Source: Rhodophyticola porphyridii (lineage in GTDB: Bacteria > Pseudomonadota > Alphaproteobacteria > Rhodobacterales > Rhodobacteraceae). Taken from it: DNA of 43,993 nt. The stretch lies in NCBI RefSeq assembly GCF_003688285.1, contig NZ_RCNT01000012.1, positions 1 through 43,993 of the forward strand, written 5' to 3'. Under the pieces are notes generated by a model, which worked only from the letters and a program-made list of their open reading frames with translations, had not been told where the DNA came from and ran no database searches. This document shows, one piece after another, positions 34,352 through 42,249 of the stretch. A program made the translations under genes and the position numbers. Each line of letters opens with the position of its first letter. Positions within the stretch are counted from its first letter, which is position 1.

Positions 34352-34978
34352 ATGCACATAGATGACGAGACTCTGACAAATCATGGCATCCACGCACAGA
34401 AAAATGGGCGTGTCCTGATCCTGGCCTGCGGGGCGCTGGCGCGCGAGATCATTGATATCATTAACATAAACGGCTGGTCACATCTGGACCTGCATTGCCT
34501 GCCGGCGATATTGCACAACACGCCCGAAAGAATCCCGGACGCGGTGGCCAAGGCCGTCGCGGAGCAGCGCGAGAGATATGGTGAGATTTTCGTGGCCTAT
34601 GCCGATTGCGGGACCGGCGGATTGTTACAGGCCCGCTGCGCCGAGCTGGGCATCGAGATGATCGAAGGCCCGCATTGTTACAGTTTTTTCGAGGGGAATG
34701 CGGAGTTTGCCGCGCGGGGCGAGATATCCGCCTTCTACCTCACCGATTTCCTTGTCCGGCAATTCGACGCCTTCGTGACGAAACCGCTTGGTCTCGACCG
34801 GCACCCCGATTTGCGGGACATGTATTTCGGCCATTACACAAAGCTGGTCTATCAGGCACAGACCGACGACCCCGGGCTGACCGCGAAAGCGAAGGATTGC
34901 GCGGCATTCCTGAAGCTCGATTTCGAGCGGCGGTTCACCGGCTACGGCGATCTGGAGGCCGCGTTGCGCCCCTTGTAA
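34352..34978 (+). CDS. DUF1638 family protein
   Basis: A 208-residue protein with the DUF1638 layout: VLILACGALAREI (about 22-34), LDLHCLPAILHNTPERIP (about 45-62), FVAYADCGTGG (about 76-86) and GIEMIEGPHCYSFFEG (about 95-110). Conserved Cys (C27, C47, C82, C103) and His residues suggest metal binding. DUF1638 genes often neighbour cobalamin-dependent methyltransferase genes; here the corrinoid and Bmt genes lie 2.5 and 4.6 kb upstream on the same strand. A role in corrinoid-protein maturation or metal delivery is inference. No ribosome site is obvious before ATG at 34352. Confidence 0.8.
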   Translation: MHIDDETLTNHGIHAQKNGRVLILACGALAREIIDIININGWSHLDLHCLPAILHNTPERIPDAVAKAVAEQRERYGEIFVAYADCGTGGLLQARCAELGIEMIEGPHCYSFFEGNAEFAARGEISAFYLTDFLVRQFDAFVTKPLGLDRHPDLRDMYFGHYTKLVYQAQTDDPGLTAKAKDCAAFLKLDFERRFTGYGDLEAALRPL

Positions 34979-35001
34979 GCGCGGGTGCACGGGAGTTCGG
35001 C

Positions 35002-35433
35002 TCAGGCGGCGGCCACCGTTTCGCCGGCCAGTTTCCGGATCCGCTCCACCATCGCGCGCAATCCGTTGGAACGCTGCGCGGAAAGATGATCGTTCAACCC
35101 CAGCCGGGCCAGTTCGCCACCTGCGTCGACCTTCAGAACCTCATCCACGGTCAGCCCGGAATAAAGCGCGTGCAGCACCGCGATCAGTCCGCGCACGATC
35201 ATCGCGTCGCTTTCGCCCTGAAAACTGAACACCGCATCGGGCCCCTGCCCCTCTATTCGGGGCAGGATCCAGACCTGGCTGGCGCAGCCGTCCACCTTGG
35301 TGGCGGGCACACGGAAAGCCTCCTCCAGCGGGTCCATGGCCTTGCCCAGCTCGATAACATGGCGATAGCGGTCTTCCCAATCGTCCAGAAACTCAAAGGT
35401 TTCTGCGATCTCCTCAAATGCCGCGCTGGCCAT
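35002..35433 (-). CDS. sufE: SufE-family sulfur acceptor protein
   Basis: A 143-residue SufE/CsdE protein that accepts persulfide sulfur from a SufS-type cysteine desulfurase for Fe-S cluster assembly. The acceptor Cys is C50 in KVDGCASQVWI, and the flanking FEFLDDWEDRYRHVIELGK and FQGESDAMIVRGLIAVL are family-typical. GGAGGT five bases before ATG at 35433 decides the start; upstream ATGs at 35448 and 35505 would add unconserved residues. It is monocistronic and divergent from the lipoprotein gene. No suf operon is in the window. Confidence 0.9.
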   Translation of the reverse strand: MASAAFEEIAETFEFLDDWEDRYRHVIELGKAMDPLEEAFRVPATKVDGCASQVWILPRIEGQGPDAVFSFQGESDAMIVRGLIAVLHALYSGLTVDEVLKVDAGGELARLGLNDHLSAQRSNGLRAMVERIRKLAGETVAAA

Positions 35434-35556
35434 GGGTACCTCCGTCATCCGATTGCGTCCCTGAGGTAGGCCGCGGACCTGCAAACGTCCAGAGGCGCTT
35501 TTCATCGCCGGGCCAATGCGCTACGCATTTCCTCAAGAAAAAGCCGGAGGGGCAAG

Positions 35557-36003
35557 ATGGCATTTCGTCTGCTGATCACGCTGACAGTAATTCTGGGGCT
35601 TTCGGCCTGTTCGACGCGGCTGAACCCGTTCAACTGGTTCGGCAATGACCGCGAAGAACGGGTTGCTGTGGTGGAAACCGTGGCTGTGACCGACCCGCGC
35701 CCGCTGGTGGCGCAGGTGATCAGCCTGAACGTGGATCCGCATCCCGGCGGCGCGATCGTGCGCGCAATGGGTCTCCCGCCCCGGCAAGGCTACTGGATGG
35801 CCGATCTGGTCGAGGTGGAACGGGGCGAGGGCCGTATCGTCTATGAGTTCCGCGTTTTCGAACCCCCGGTCGCCACCCGCGAGGGCACGCAGCGCTCCCG
35901 CGAGATTCTGGCCGGGACCGAATTGAGCAATCAGGATCTGCAAGGCATCCGCACCATCGTTGTGCAGGCTCAGACGAACCGGAGGAGCGTCAACCGGCGG
36001 TGA
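35557..36003 (+). CDS. Small lipoprotein, function unknown
   Basis: A 148-residue protein with a lipoprotein signal peptide: hydrophobic MAFRLLITLTVILG and lipobox LSAC (C18), so the mature N-terminus is a lipidated Cys anchored in the membrane. After a short tether (STRLNPFNWFG) there is a compact domain with beta-strand character (PLVAQVISLNVDPHPGGAIV, GYWMADLVEVE, GRIVYEFRVFEP) and a basic tail. GGAGGGG precedes the ATG. Such proteins recur in Rhodobacteraceae genomes without assigned role. It converges on rnd. Confidence 0.8.
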   Translation: MAFRLLITLTVILGLSACSTRLNPFNWFGNDREERVAVVETVAVTDPRPLVAQVISLNVDPHPGGAIVRAMGLPPRQGYWMADLVEVERGEGRIVYEFRVFEPPVATREGTQRSREILAGTELSNQDLQGIRTIVVQAQTNRRSVNRR

Positions 36004-36027
36004 CGCAAGCGCCCGGCCCGGCGCGGG

Positions 36028-37218
36028 CTAGACCGTAATGATCTGAACCTTCTGGCCATTGGCCGACAGCGCAATCTCTCCGCGTGTCAGCCGCAACGCA
36101 TCCTCACCGAACACCTTGCGGCGCCACCCCTTGGACCAGAGCCCGTCATGGTGCCCTGCAGCGATATCGTCGAGATCGGAGGCCGAAGCGATCAGTTTCT
36201 GCGCCACGCCGGCCTCCTCCGCCTTGGCTTTCAACAACACCCGCAACAGATCCGCCAATGCCGGGTTCAAGGCCGAGCGGTCACGGCCCGCGGGCATGTC
36301 GGGGAAGGTATTCGGATCGGCAGAGACACCCCGGGCCACCGCGGCAATCAGCCCCTCGGCGATCTCGCCGCGCCGCGCCTCGCGCAGAAGCAGCCGCGAT
36401 TTGCCCAGGTCCTCAAGGGATTTGGGCTTGGACGACGCGATCTCCATCAACGCGTCATCCTTGATCACCCGGTTGCGGGGTATGTTGCGGGTCTGGGCAT
36501 GGGTTTCGCGGAACGCCGCCAGTTCCCGGACGATGGCCAGGAACCGGCCGGAATTGCTGCGCAGCTTAAGCCGCCGCCAGGCGTTTTCCGGCTCCACCAC
36601 GTAATTGCTGGCATCCGTCAGGGTGCTCAGCTCTTCTTCCATCCAGGCGGTGCGCCCGGTCTCGTCCAGGCGAGTGGCCAGATGCTCGTAGATCTGGCGC
36701 AGATGCGTGACATCGGCCAGGGCATAGGTTTTCTGCGCGTCGGACAGGGGCCGGCGGGACCAATCGGTGAAGCGCGAGGATTTGTCGACGCCGCCCTTGG
36801 TGATCTTGCGGACCAGCGTTTCATAGCCGACCTGATCGCCATAGCCGCAGACCATGGCCGCGACCTGAGTATCGAAAAGCGGCGTGGGGACGACATCGCC
36901 CTCCACATGGAAAATCTCAAGATCCTGACGCGCGGCATGGAATACCTTCACAACGGCCTCGTTCGCGAACAGATCGTAGAGCGGATCAAGCGAGATGCCG
37001 TCCGCCAGCGGGTCGATCAGAACTGCGTCGCTCTCATCGGTGCCGGGCAGGGCAAGCTGCACGAGGCAAAGCTGCGCGAAATAGGTGCGTTCGCGCAGAA
37101 ACTCGGTATCGACTGTGACATAGGGCACGGTGGCAGCGCGGGCGCAAAACGCGGCAAGCGCATCGGTGGTGGTCAGGGTCTGGGGCAAAATCGGAGGCTT
37201 TTCCTGGAAACGGGTCAT
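36028..37218 (-). CDS. rnd: Ribonuclease D
   Basis: 3'-5' exoribonuclease that trims tRNA and other stable RNA precursors, 396 residues. The DEDD exonuclease domain (about 20-190) shows VDTEFLRERTYFAQLCLVQ with the first Asp and Glu, VKVFHAARQDLEIF with the second Asp, and YALADVTHLRQIYEHL with the last Tyr/Asp pair. An HRDC domain follows (about 215-290, VRELAAFRETHAQTRNIPRN). Start ATG at 37218 fits the family; 32 upstream codons are unconserved. It is 122 bases downstream of purN on the same strand. Confidence 0.93.
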   Translation of the reverse strand: MTRFQEKPPILPQTLTTTDALAAFCARAATVPYVTVDTEFLRERTYFAQLCLVQLALPGTDESDAVLIDPLADGISLDPLYDLFANEAVVKVFHAARQDLEIFHVEGDVVPTPLFDTQVAAMVCGYGDQVGYETLVRKITKGGVDKSSRFTDWSRRPLSDAQKTYALADVTHLRQIYEHLATRLDETGRTAWMEEELSTLTDASNYVVEPENAWRRLKLRSNSGRFLAIVRELAAFRETHAQTRNIPRNRVIKDDALMEIASSKPKSLEDLGKSRLLLREARRGEIAEGLIAAVARGVSADPNTFPDMPAGRDRSALNPALADLLRVLLKAKAEEAGVAQKLIASASDLDDIAAGHHDGLWSKGWRRKVFGEDALRLTRGEIALSANGQKVQIITV

Positions 37219-37340
37219 AGGTTGTCTGGGGCGCGGTGATAGGCCAGCCGCATCGGAATTGAAAGTGTCTTGACGCTCGGGCCTCTTGCGACGGCCGAAC
37301 GCTCGGGGTGGCAAGCAGCCGAGAAGTGCGACGCAGGCGC

Positions 37341-37934
37341 TTAGGGCAGGAAAACCGGCCGGCGATCGCCTGCCGCGAAGCGACGCAGAACCGCGGGATA
37401 AAGCCGGTGCTCCATGATCAGCACGCGGGCGGCCAGCGTCTCAGCGGTATCGCCGGGCTCGATGGTCACACGGGCCTGACCAAGGATCGGGCCGTCATCC
37501 AGCGCCGGGGTCACCTCGTGCACGGTGCAGCCATGTTCCGCGTCGCCCGCCGCAAGCGCGCGGACATGGGTTTCAAGACCCCGGTATTTCGGCAGGAGCG
37601 ACGGATGTATGTTGAGCATCCGGCCCTGCCAGCGGGCCACGAAACCTTCTGTGAGGACACGCATGAACCCCGCAAGACAGATGATATCGGGGCTCGCGGC
37701 CTCCAGCCTGTCGTTCAGAACCGCCTCGAATGCGGGCCGGTCGCCCCTGAATGGCCGGTGATCGACGACGGCGGTCGGAATGCCCCGCGCGGCCGCCTTC
37801 TGCAACCCGCCTGCCCGCTCGGAATTGGCCAGCACCAGACAGGGCCGCGCCGGATGATCGCCGGTCATGCTCTCGGCCAGCGCGACCATGTTGGACCCGC
37901 CGCCCGAGAGCAGAATTGCAACCCGTTTGCTCAC
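37341..37934 (-). CDS. purN: Phosphoribosylglycinamide formyltransferase
   Basis: Transfers formyl from 10-formyl-tetrahydrofolate to GAR, third step of purine synthesis. 197 residues. Start is GTG at 37934, overlapping the purM stop by four bases (GTGA); it opens with [14 protein letters not shown], the GAR-binding loop. The active-site Asn/His region is [12 protein letters not shown] (about 103-114) and the catalytic Asp is in [13 protein letters not shown] (about 135-147). The overlap with purM shows a coupled purM-purN operon, as in many proteobacteria. Confidence 0.95.
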   Translation of the reverse strand: MSKRVAILLSGGGSNMVALAESMTGDHPARPCLVLANSERAGGLQKAAARGIPTAVVDHRPFRGDRPAFEAVLNDRLEAASPDIICLAGFMRVLTEGFVARWQGRMLNIHPSLLPKYRGLETHVRALAAGDAEHGCTVHEVTPALDDGPILGQARVTIEPGDTAETLAARVLIMEHRLYPAVLRRFAAGDRRPVFLP

Positions 37935-38977
37935 CCAAGCGCCCCGGAATACCGGATGCCCGCATTCTCCGTGACTGCCCCGATCCGGAACACGGTTTCC
38001 CCTTCGGCGCGCAGGAGCCCGGCCAGACGCTCCGCCCGGTCCTCCGCCACGACCAGGACCATGCCGATGCCGGCGTTGAAGGTTTTCAGCATCTCGGCTT
38101 CTTCCAGCCCGCCGACATCCGCCAGCCATCCGAAGACCGGCGGCAGGGGCCAACTGCCCAGATCGATCAGCGCACCCATGCCGTCCGGCAGGATGCGGGG
38201 CAGGTTTTCGGTGAGCCCGCCGCCGGTGATATGGGCCAGCGCATGAACGCCTCCCTCCCGGATGGCGGCAAGGGCCGGTTTGACGTAAAGCCGCGTCGGC
38301 GTCAGCAATTCGGCGCCCAGTGGCCCCGAGGCGAAGGGCGCCTGCGCGTGCCAGCCGAGACCCGACATATCAACCACCCGGCGGACCAGCGAATAGCCGT
38401 TCGAATGCACCCCGTCGGAGCCGAGGCCCAAGAGCACATCGCCCTCCCCGACCCCGGCGGGCAAGACCGCGCCGCGTTCCATCGCCCCTACTGCAAAGCC
38501 CGCAAGATCGAAATCACCGGCCTGATACATGCCCGGCATCTCCGCGGTCTCTCCGCCGATCAACGCACAGCCCGCGCCTTCGCAGCCCCGTGCGATGCCT
38601 TCGACGATCTGCGCCGCGCCCTCCACATCCAGCTTGCCGGTTGCGAAGTAATCCAGGAAAAACAGCGGCTCCGCCCCCTGGCAGACCAGATCGTTGACGC
38701 ACATCGCCACAAGGTCGATGCCGATGGTGTCAAGCTTGCCGGTATCAATCGCGATCCGCAGCTTGGTGCCGACACCATCGGTCGCGGCCACCAGCACCGG
38801 ATCGTCATATCCCGCGGCTTTCAGATCGAACAGCGCGCCGAACCCGCCAAGGCCCGCCATCACGCCGGGCCGGGCGGTGGCCGCCGCAAGCGGCTTGATC
38901 CGTTCGACCAGATCGTTCCCCGCGTCGATATCGACCCCCGCCTCGGCATAGGTCAGGCTGTTTTTCGCGTCGGTCAT
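37931..38977 (-). CDS. purM: AIR synthase (phosphoribosylformylglycinamidine cyclo-ligase)
   Basis: ATP-dependent ring closure of FGAM to AIR, fifth step of purine synthesis. 348 residues; the start ATG at 38977 has AGAGGGGG before it. Recognised from [24 protein letters not shown] (about 6-29), [10 protein letters not shown] (about 63-72), [14 protein letters not shown] and [17 protein letters not shown]. It lies 60 bases downstream of a small membrane-protein gene and overlaps purN by four bases. Confidence 0.97.
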   Translation of the reverse strand: MTDAKNSLTYAEAGVDIDAGNDLVERIKPLAAATARPGVMAGLGGFGALFDLKAAGYDDPVLVAATDGVGTKLRIAIDTGKLDTIGIDLVAMCVNDLVCQGAEPLFFLDYFATGKLDVEGAAQIVEGIARGCEGAGCALIGGETAEMPGMYQAGDFDLAGFAVGAMERGAVLPAGVGEGDVLLGLGSDGVHSNGYSLVRRVVDMSGLGWHAQAPFASGPLGAELLTPTRLYVKPALAAIREGGVHALAHITGGGLTENLPRILPDGMGALIDLGSWPLPPVFGWLADVGGLEEAEMLKTFNAGIGMVLVVAEDRAERLAGLLRAEGETVFRIGAVTENAGIRYSGALG

Positions 38978-39037
38978 CTTGCCCCCTCTGACAGTCACAG
39001 CCCTGCTAGCAGCGGGCCGGGTGGCTGTCCATCTCCG

Positions 39038-39442
39038 CTACCGCCCAGGACGCGCGCGTTCCGAGCGCACACCCAGATAGAGAAACAGCGCCAGCATCGG
39101 CAGAACCATGGCGCGCGCGATCAGATAGCCCTGACTGCCCTCCGCCATCCGCGCCAGAATGCCGAAAAGCTGCGGCGCGAAGGTGGCGATGAAGACAAGC
39201 TCCAACAGCACGTAGACCGCGAACATCGCCGCCCAGAGCTGAACCCAGGCCCTGAAGGGCGGGATGACGCCCGCGCGGCGAATGGCGTTGGCGGCGATTT
39301 CGATCGCCGGGGCGGAGGCGAGTATCACCTGCGTCGCAGGACCAAGCGGCAGTCCGGCCAGATTGACCGCCAGCAGAAAAACCAGGGTGACACCGACCAG
39401 CCACAGCAGATAACGCAGGCACAAAATGGGCAAATTCGGCAT
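39038..39442 (-). CDS. Small four-helix membrane protein, possibly ABZJ_00895-like
   Basis: A 134-residue integral membrane protein: helices at about 8-30, 33-52, 62-85 and 100-122, ending in a short basic tail (RSERARPGR). ATG at 39442 begins directly before the first helix (MPNLPILCLRYLLWLVG); 26 codons upstream in frame read through a region with no conservation. Topology and length resemble the ABZJ_00895 family, function unknown; this match is tentative. It precedes purM by 60 bases on the same strand and may share its promoter. Confidence 0.6.
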   Translation of the reverse strand: MPNLPILCLRYLLWLVGVTLVFLLAVNLAGLPLGPATQVILASAPAIEIAANAIRRAGVIPPFRAWVQLWAAMFAVYVLLELVFIATFAPQLFGILARMAEGSQGYLIARAMVLPMLALFLYLGVRSERARPGR

Positions 39443-39543
39443 CGAAGCTCTCCGTCCGCTGGCTCCCGCGACGCCATAAGACAGTGCGCGCGACCGCGCA
39501 AGCTTGACGGGCCGGAGCAAGGTGATAAGCCTCTGCCTCAGGC

Positions 39544-39620
39544 GGGCCTGTAGCTCAATTGGTTAGAGCAGAGCGCTCATAACGCTTTGGTTGCAGGTTC
39601 GAGTCCTGCCGGGCCTACCA
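39544..39620 (+). tRNA. tRNA with CAU anticodon, probably tRNA-Ile2
   Basis: Complete cloverleaf of 77 bases including encoded CCA: acceptor GGGCCTG/CGGGCCT, D-arm GCTC-AATTGGTTA-GAGC, anticodon arm GAGCG-CTCATAA-CGCTT, variable TGGTT, T-arm GCAGG-TTCGAGT-CCTGC. C4-G69 and C5-G68 pairs are lysidine-synthase determinants in E. coli tRNA-Ile2, and the variable loop also resembles Ile2, so Ile (reading AUA) is favoured over elongator Met. The first pair is G1-U72, not G-C. Confidence 0.85.
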
Positions 39621-39728
39621 CCGCCTTCCAAAAAATAATTTAATATCAAAAATTTATGGGGCAATACGCCCCACGCGAACTGGCACCGTGAGGCAGATTT
39701 CAAGGCGGAACCGTCGGCACGGTCAGGC

Positions 39729-41030
39729 TTAACGCGCGAGAACCAGATCGACCCTGAGCCCACCCAGATCGGCGCTTTGGCTCAGCCGCAGCGTGCCGCC
39801 GTGACTGCGTGCAATATCGCTGGCGATGGCAAGACCAAGCCCGACGCCGGTGCCCTTGTCCTGATTGCGCGCCTCGTCCAACCGGGCAAAGGGGCGCAAC
39901 GCATCGGCGCGCTGATCCGGGGGGATGCCGGGGCCGTCATCTTCCACCGTGTAGCGCACGGCATGATCCAGAACATGCAGTGTGACCCGCGCATGATCGC
40001 CATAGCGAAGCGCGTTCGAAACCAGATTTCCGAGGGCGCGGCGCACGGCCTGAGGCCGGATTTCCACCTGTGGAACATCGTCCGGTGCAACCAGCTCCAC
40101 CGTGCCGCCGCCACGGGCCGCATCCTCGATGATCCGGTCGACCAGATCCTTGGGATTTGTCGGGGCGGGATCATCCAGCGCATCGGCACGGGCGAAATCC
40201 AGAAACGTCGTCAGAAGCGCCTGCATCTCGGCCACATCGCGTTCCAGCGCCTCGATATCCGGTGTTCTCTCCTGCAGGCTGAGGCCCAGCTTCATCCGCG
40301 TCAGCGGGGTACGCAGATCGTGGCTGACGCCGGACAGCATCATCGTGCGCTGTTCGATCTGCTGTTCGATACGGTTGCGCATGTCCAGAAATGCGCGCCC
40401 CGCCGATCGCACTTCCAGCGCGCCGCGCGGGTTGTAGGACACCACCCTGCCCTTGCCGAACTCCTCCGCAGCACGCGCCAGCCGCCGGATCGGGCGCAAT
40501 TGATTGCGCAGGAAGAAATAGGCGATGGCGGTCATCAGAAGCCCGGTGAACAGCATCAGCACCAGCAATTGGTGCGGATTTGAAGCCGACACGCGCCCGC
40601 GCATCACCTCGACCTCCACCGGGCCATCGGGCGTGATCAGACCGATCTGGACCAGCCTGTCGTTTTCGGCCAGATCTATCCGGGTCACTTCCGGCACCCG
40701 CGCCTGCAACTCGGCCATGACCTTGCGGCCCGAAAGGTCATAGAACAGCCGCGCGTCTTCTTCCGGCGGCGCATCGCCGGTCAACGTCAGTTGCAGGGAC
40801 GCAGCGGCCTCGGCTGCGGCCTGCCCGCCCTCCCGCTCCCACCGGGCCAGCATATAGCGCAGATCAAGCACCAGCGCAGCGGTCAACTGCTGCGTCACAT
40901 CCTCGAAATGACGTTGCAGAAACGCCGCCGAGACGACAAGTTGCAACGTGACGATCGGCACGATCAGGATCAATGCGGCCCGGCCGTAAAGCCCCCGCGG
41001 CATGAATCTCTTGAGCCAGCCGAACATCAT
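39729..41030 (-). CDS. EnvZ-type sensor histidine kinase (orphan here)
   Basis: Membrane histidine kinase of 433 residues. N-terminal RFMPRGLYGRAALILIVPIV, first helix about 17-38, periplasmic domain about 39-154, second helix about 155-174 (LLVLMLFTGLLMTAIAYFF), HAMP (about 175-227), and phospho-acceptor H237 (LSGVSHDLRTPLTRMK). ATPase boxes are N (LGNLVSNALRYG), G1 (DDGPGIP) and G2 (GTGVGLGLAIASDI). This is the OmpR-partner EnvZ layout. No response regulator lies next to it in the window: downstream is the tRNA and upstream is the divergent MBL hydrolase. ATG at 41030 (or 41027) is used, since a longer start would overlap the divergent gene. Confidence 0.88.
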   Translation of the reverse strand: MMFGWLKRFMPRGLYGRAALILIVPIVTLQLVVSAAFLQRHFEDVTQQLTAALVLDLRYMLARWEREGGQAAAEAAASLQLTLTGDAPPEEDARLFYDLSGRKVMAELQARVPEVTRIDLAENDRLVQIGLITPDGPVEVEVMRGRVSASNPHQLLVLMLFTGLLMTAIAYFFLRNQLRPIRRLARAAEEFGKGRVVSYNPRGALEVRSAGRAFLDMRNRIEQQIEQRTMMLSGVSHDLRTPLTRMKLGLSLQERTPDIEALERDVAEMQALLTTFLDFARADALDDPAPTNPKDLVDRIIEDAARGGGTVELVAPDDVPQVEIRPQAVRRALGNLVSNALRYGDHARVTLHVLDHAVRYTVEDDGPGIPPDQRADALRPFARLDEARNQDKGTGVGLGLAIASDIARSHGGTLRLSQSADLGGLRVDLVLAR

Positions 41031-41074
41031 GGCCCATCTAACCCGGGGCGCGGGGCGGTGCAAAGGACAAGCGG

Positions 41075-41953
41075 ATGACGGCCACGGCATTGGAACCCGG
41101 TTTGCGTGTGATCGTTGCGCCCAATCCGTCGCCGATGACCGGGCGGGGCACCAATACCTATCTGATCGGCAAGACGGATATCGCCGTGATCGACCCCGGC
41201 CCGATGATCATGCCGCATCTGGCCGCCATTCTGGAGGCGGTGCAGCCGGGGCAGCGGATCTCGCATATTCTGGTGACCCATTCCCATCTGGACCACTCCC
41301 CCCTCGCCCGTCCGCTGGCCGAGGCAACCGGCGCGCCGGTTCTGGCGGCGGGGCCAAGCGACTGGGGCCGCAGCCCGGTGATGCAGGCGCTGGCGCGCGA
41401 AGACCGTATCGGCGGCGGAGAAGGGATCGACGAAGGGTTCGCCCCCGACCGGCAACTGGTTCATGGCAGCCTCATCCATGGCGATGGCTGGCAGATCGAA
41501 ACGCTCGAAACCCCGGGTCACATGGCAAACCATCTGAGCTTTGGCTGGGCCGGAGCGCTTTTCAGCGGTGATCTGGTCATGGGGTGGTCCAGCTCGCTGA
41601 TTTCGCCGCCCGATGGCGACATGACCGCTTTTTACGCCTCACTTGCCCGGCTGCGGGCGCGCGGGGACAGGGTCTATTATCCAGGACACGGGCACCCGGT
41701 CACGACACCGCAGGACAGATGTGACGCGCTGGTCGCCCATCGCCGTGCCCGCGAGACCGCGATCATGGACGCGCTCAGCCAGGCGCCTGCCGACACCGCC
41801 GCACTGGCCGGCCGGATCTACACCGACACGCCCGCCGCGCTCCTGCCCATGGCCGAGCGCAACATCCTCGCCCATCTCATTGATTTAACAGATCGAAATC
41901 TGGTTGAAACATTGGGAGAGATGAACGCCAGGGCCACCTTTGCCCTGCTGTGA
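41075..41953 (+). CDS. MBL-fold metallo-hydrolase (LACTB2-like)
   Basis: A 292-residue metallo-beta-lactamase-fold hydrolase with a complete di-zinc set: HxHxDH at H69-H71-D73-H74 (VTHSHLDHSPLA), His in ETPGHMANH (about 148), Asp in FSGDLVMG (about 168) and His in YPGHGHP (about 208). The C-terminal helical region (about 225-290) fits the LACTB2/BLACT_WH winged-helix type. It could be a glyoxalase-like, RNA- or ester-hydrolysing enzyme; the substrate is unknown. The start lies 44 bases from the divergent kinase start, so promoters must overlap. A weak ACCG-TCT-CGGT hairpin followed by six T at 41956-41971 may terminate it. Confidence 0.85.
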   Translation: MTATALEPGLRVIVAPNPSPMTGRGTNTYLIGKTDIAVIDPGPMIMPHLAAILEAVQPGQRISHILVTHSHLDHSPLARPLAEATGAPVLAAGPSDWGRSPVMQALAREDRIGGGEGIDEGFAPDRQLVHGSLIHGDGWQIETLETPGHMANHLSFGWAGALFSGDLVMGWSSSLISPPDGDMTAFYASLARLRARGDRVYYPGHGHPVTTPQDRCDALVAHRRARETAIMDALSQAPADTAALAGRIYTDTPAALLPMAERNILAHLIDLTDRNLVETLGEMNARATFALL

Positions 41954-41984
41954 CGACCGTCTCGGTTTTTTCGCATCGCCCCAC

Positions 41985-42013
41985 TGGACGCGGGGAATCG
42001 GGCTTGCTATATC
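41985..42013 (+). promoter_or_regulatory. Probable sigma-70 promoter of tRNA-Asn
   Basis: TGGACG (41985-41990) and TATATC (42008-42013), separated by 17 bases, each matching the consensus at four of six positions. The -10 ends 10 bases before the mature tRNA. Confidence 0.4.
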
Positions 42014-42023
42014 GGCGCTCAGT

Positions 42024-42098
42024 TCCGGCGTAGCTCAGCGGTAGAGCAGTTGACTGTTAATCAATTGGTCGTAGGTTCGATCCCTACCGCCGGAGCCA
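42024..42098 (+). tRNA. tRNA-Asn (GUU anticodon)
   Basis: Complete cloverleaf of 75 bases with encoded CCA. Acceptor TCCGGCG/CGCCGGA, D-arm GCTC...GAGC, anticodon arm TTGAC-TGTTAAT-CAATT-type with GTT anticodon, T-arm GTAGG-TTCGATC-CCTAC. It marks the boundary between conserved chromosome on the left and IS-rich sequence on the right. Confidence 0.95.
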
Positions 42099-42249
42099 TA
42101 AAAATCAAGCACTTAGGCTGGTTTTCGTGGTGCCCCTCGGGGCCCGAGTACAGAATAAACACAGGAAACACTACGTGGATCGACACTTTCTGGTCTGTCG
42201 ACATCTCTGGTCACTGGACCGAAGCAACATGGGCGTCGCAGAGCGTCAG
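42099..42249. other. Spacer between tRNA-Asn and the IS5-family element
   Basis: A small hairpin (GCCCC-TC-GGGGC, around 42133-42144) may end the tRNA transcript. No gene was recognised. Its last bases, GTCAGGACTC at the IS boundary, resemble the terminal repeat of the IS427-type elements seen at both window ends. Confidence 0.4.

Noticed and set aside
39563-39763. Short minus ORF containing GRTRTCNQ over the tRNA
   Set aside because: Well-known spurious translation of a tRNA gene.
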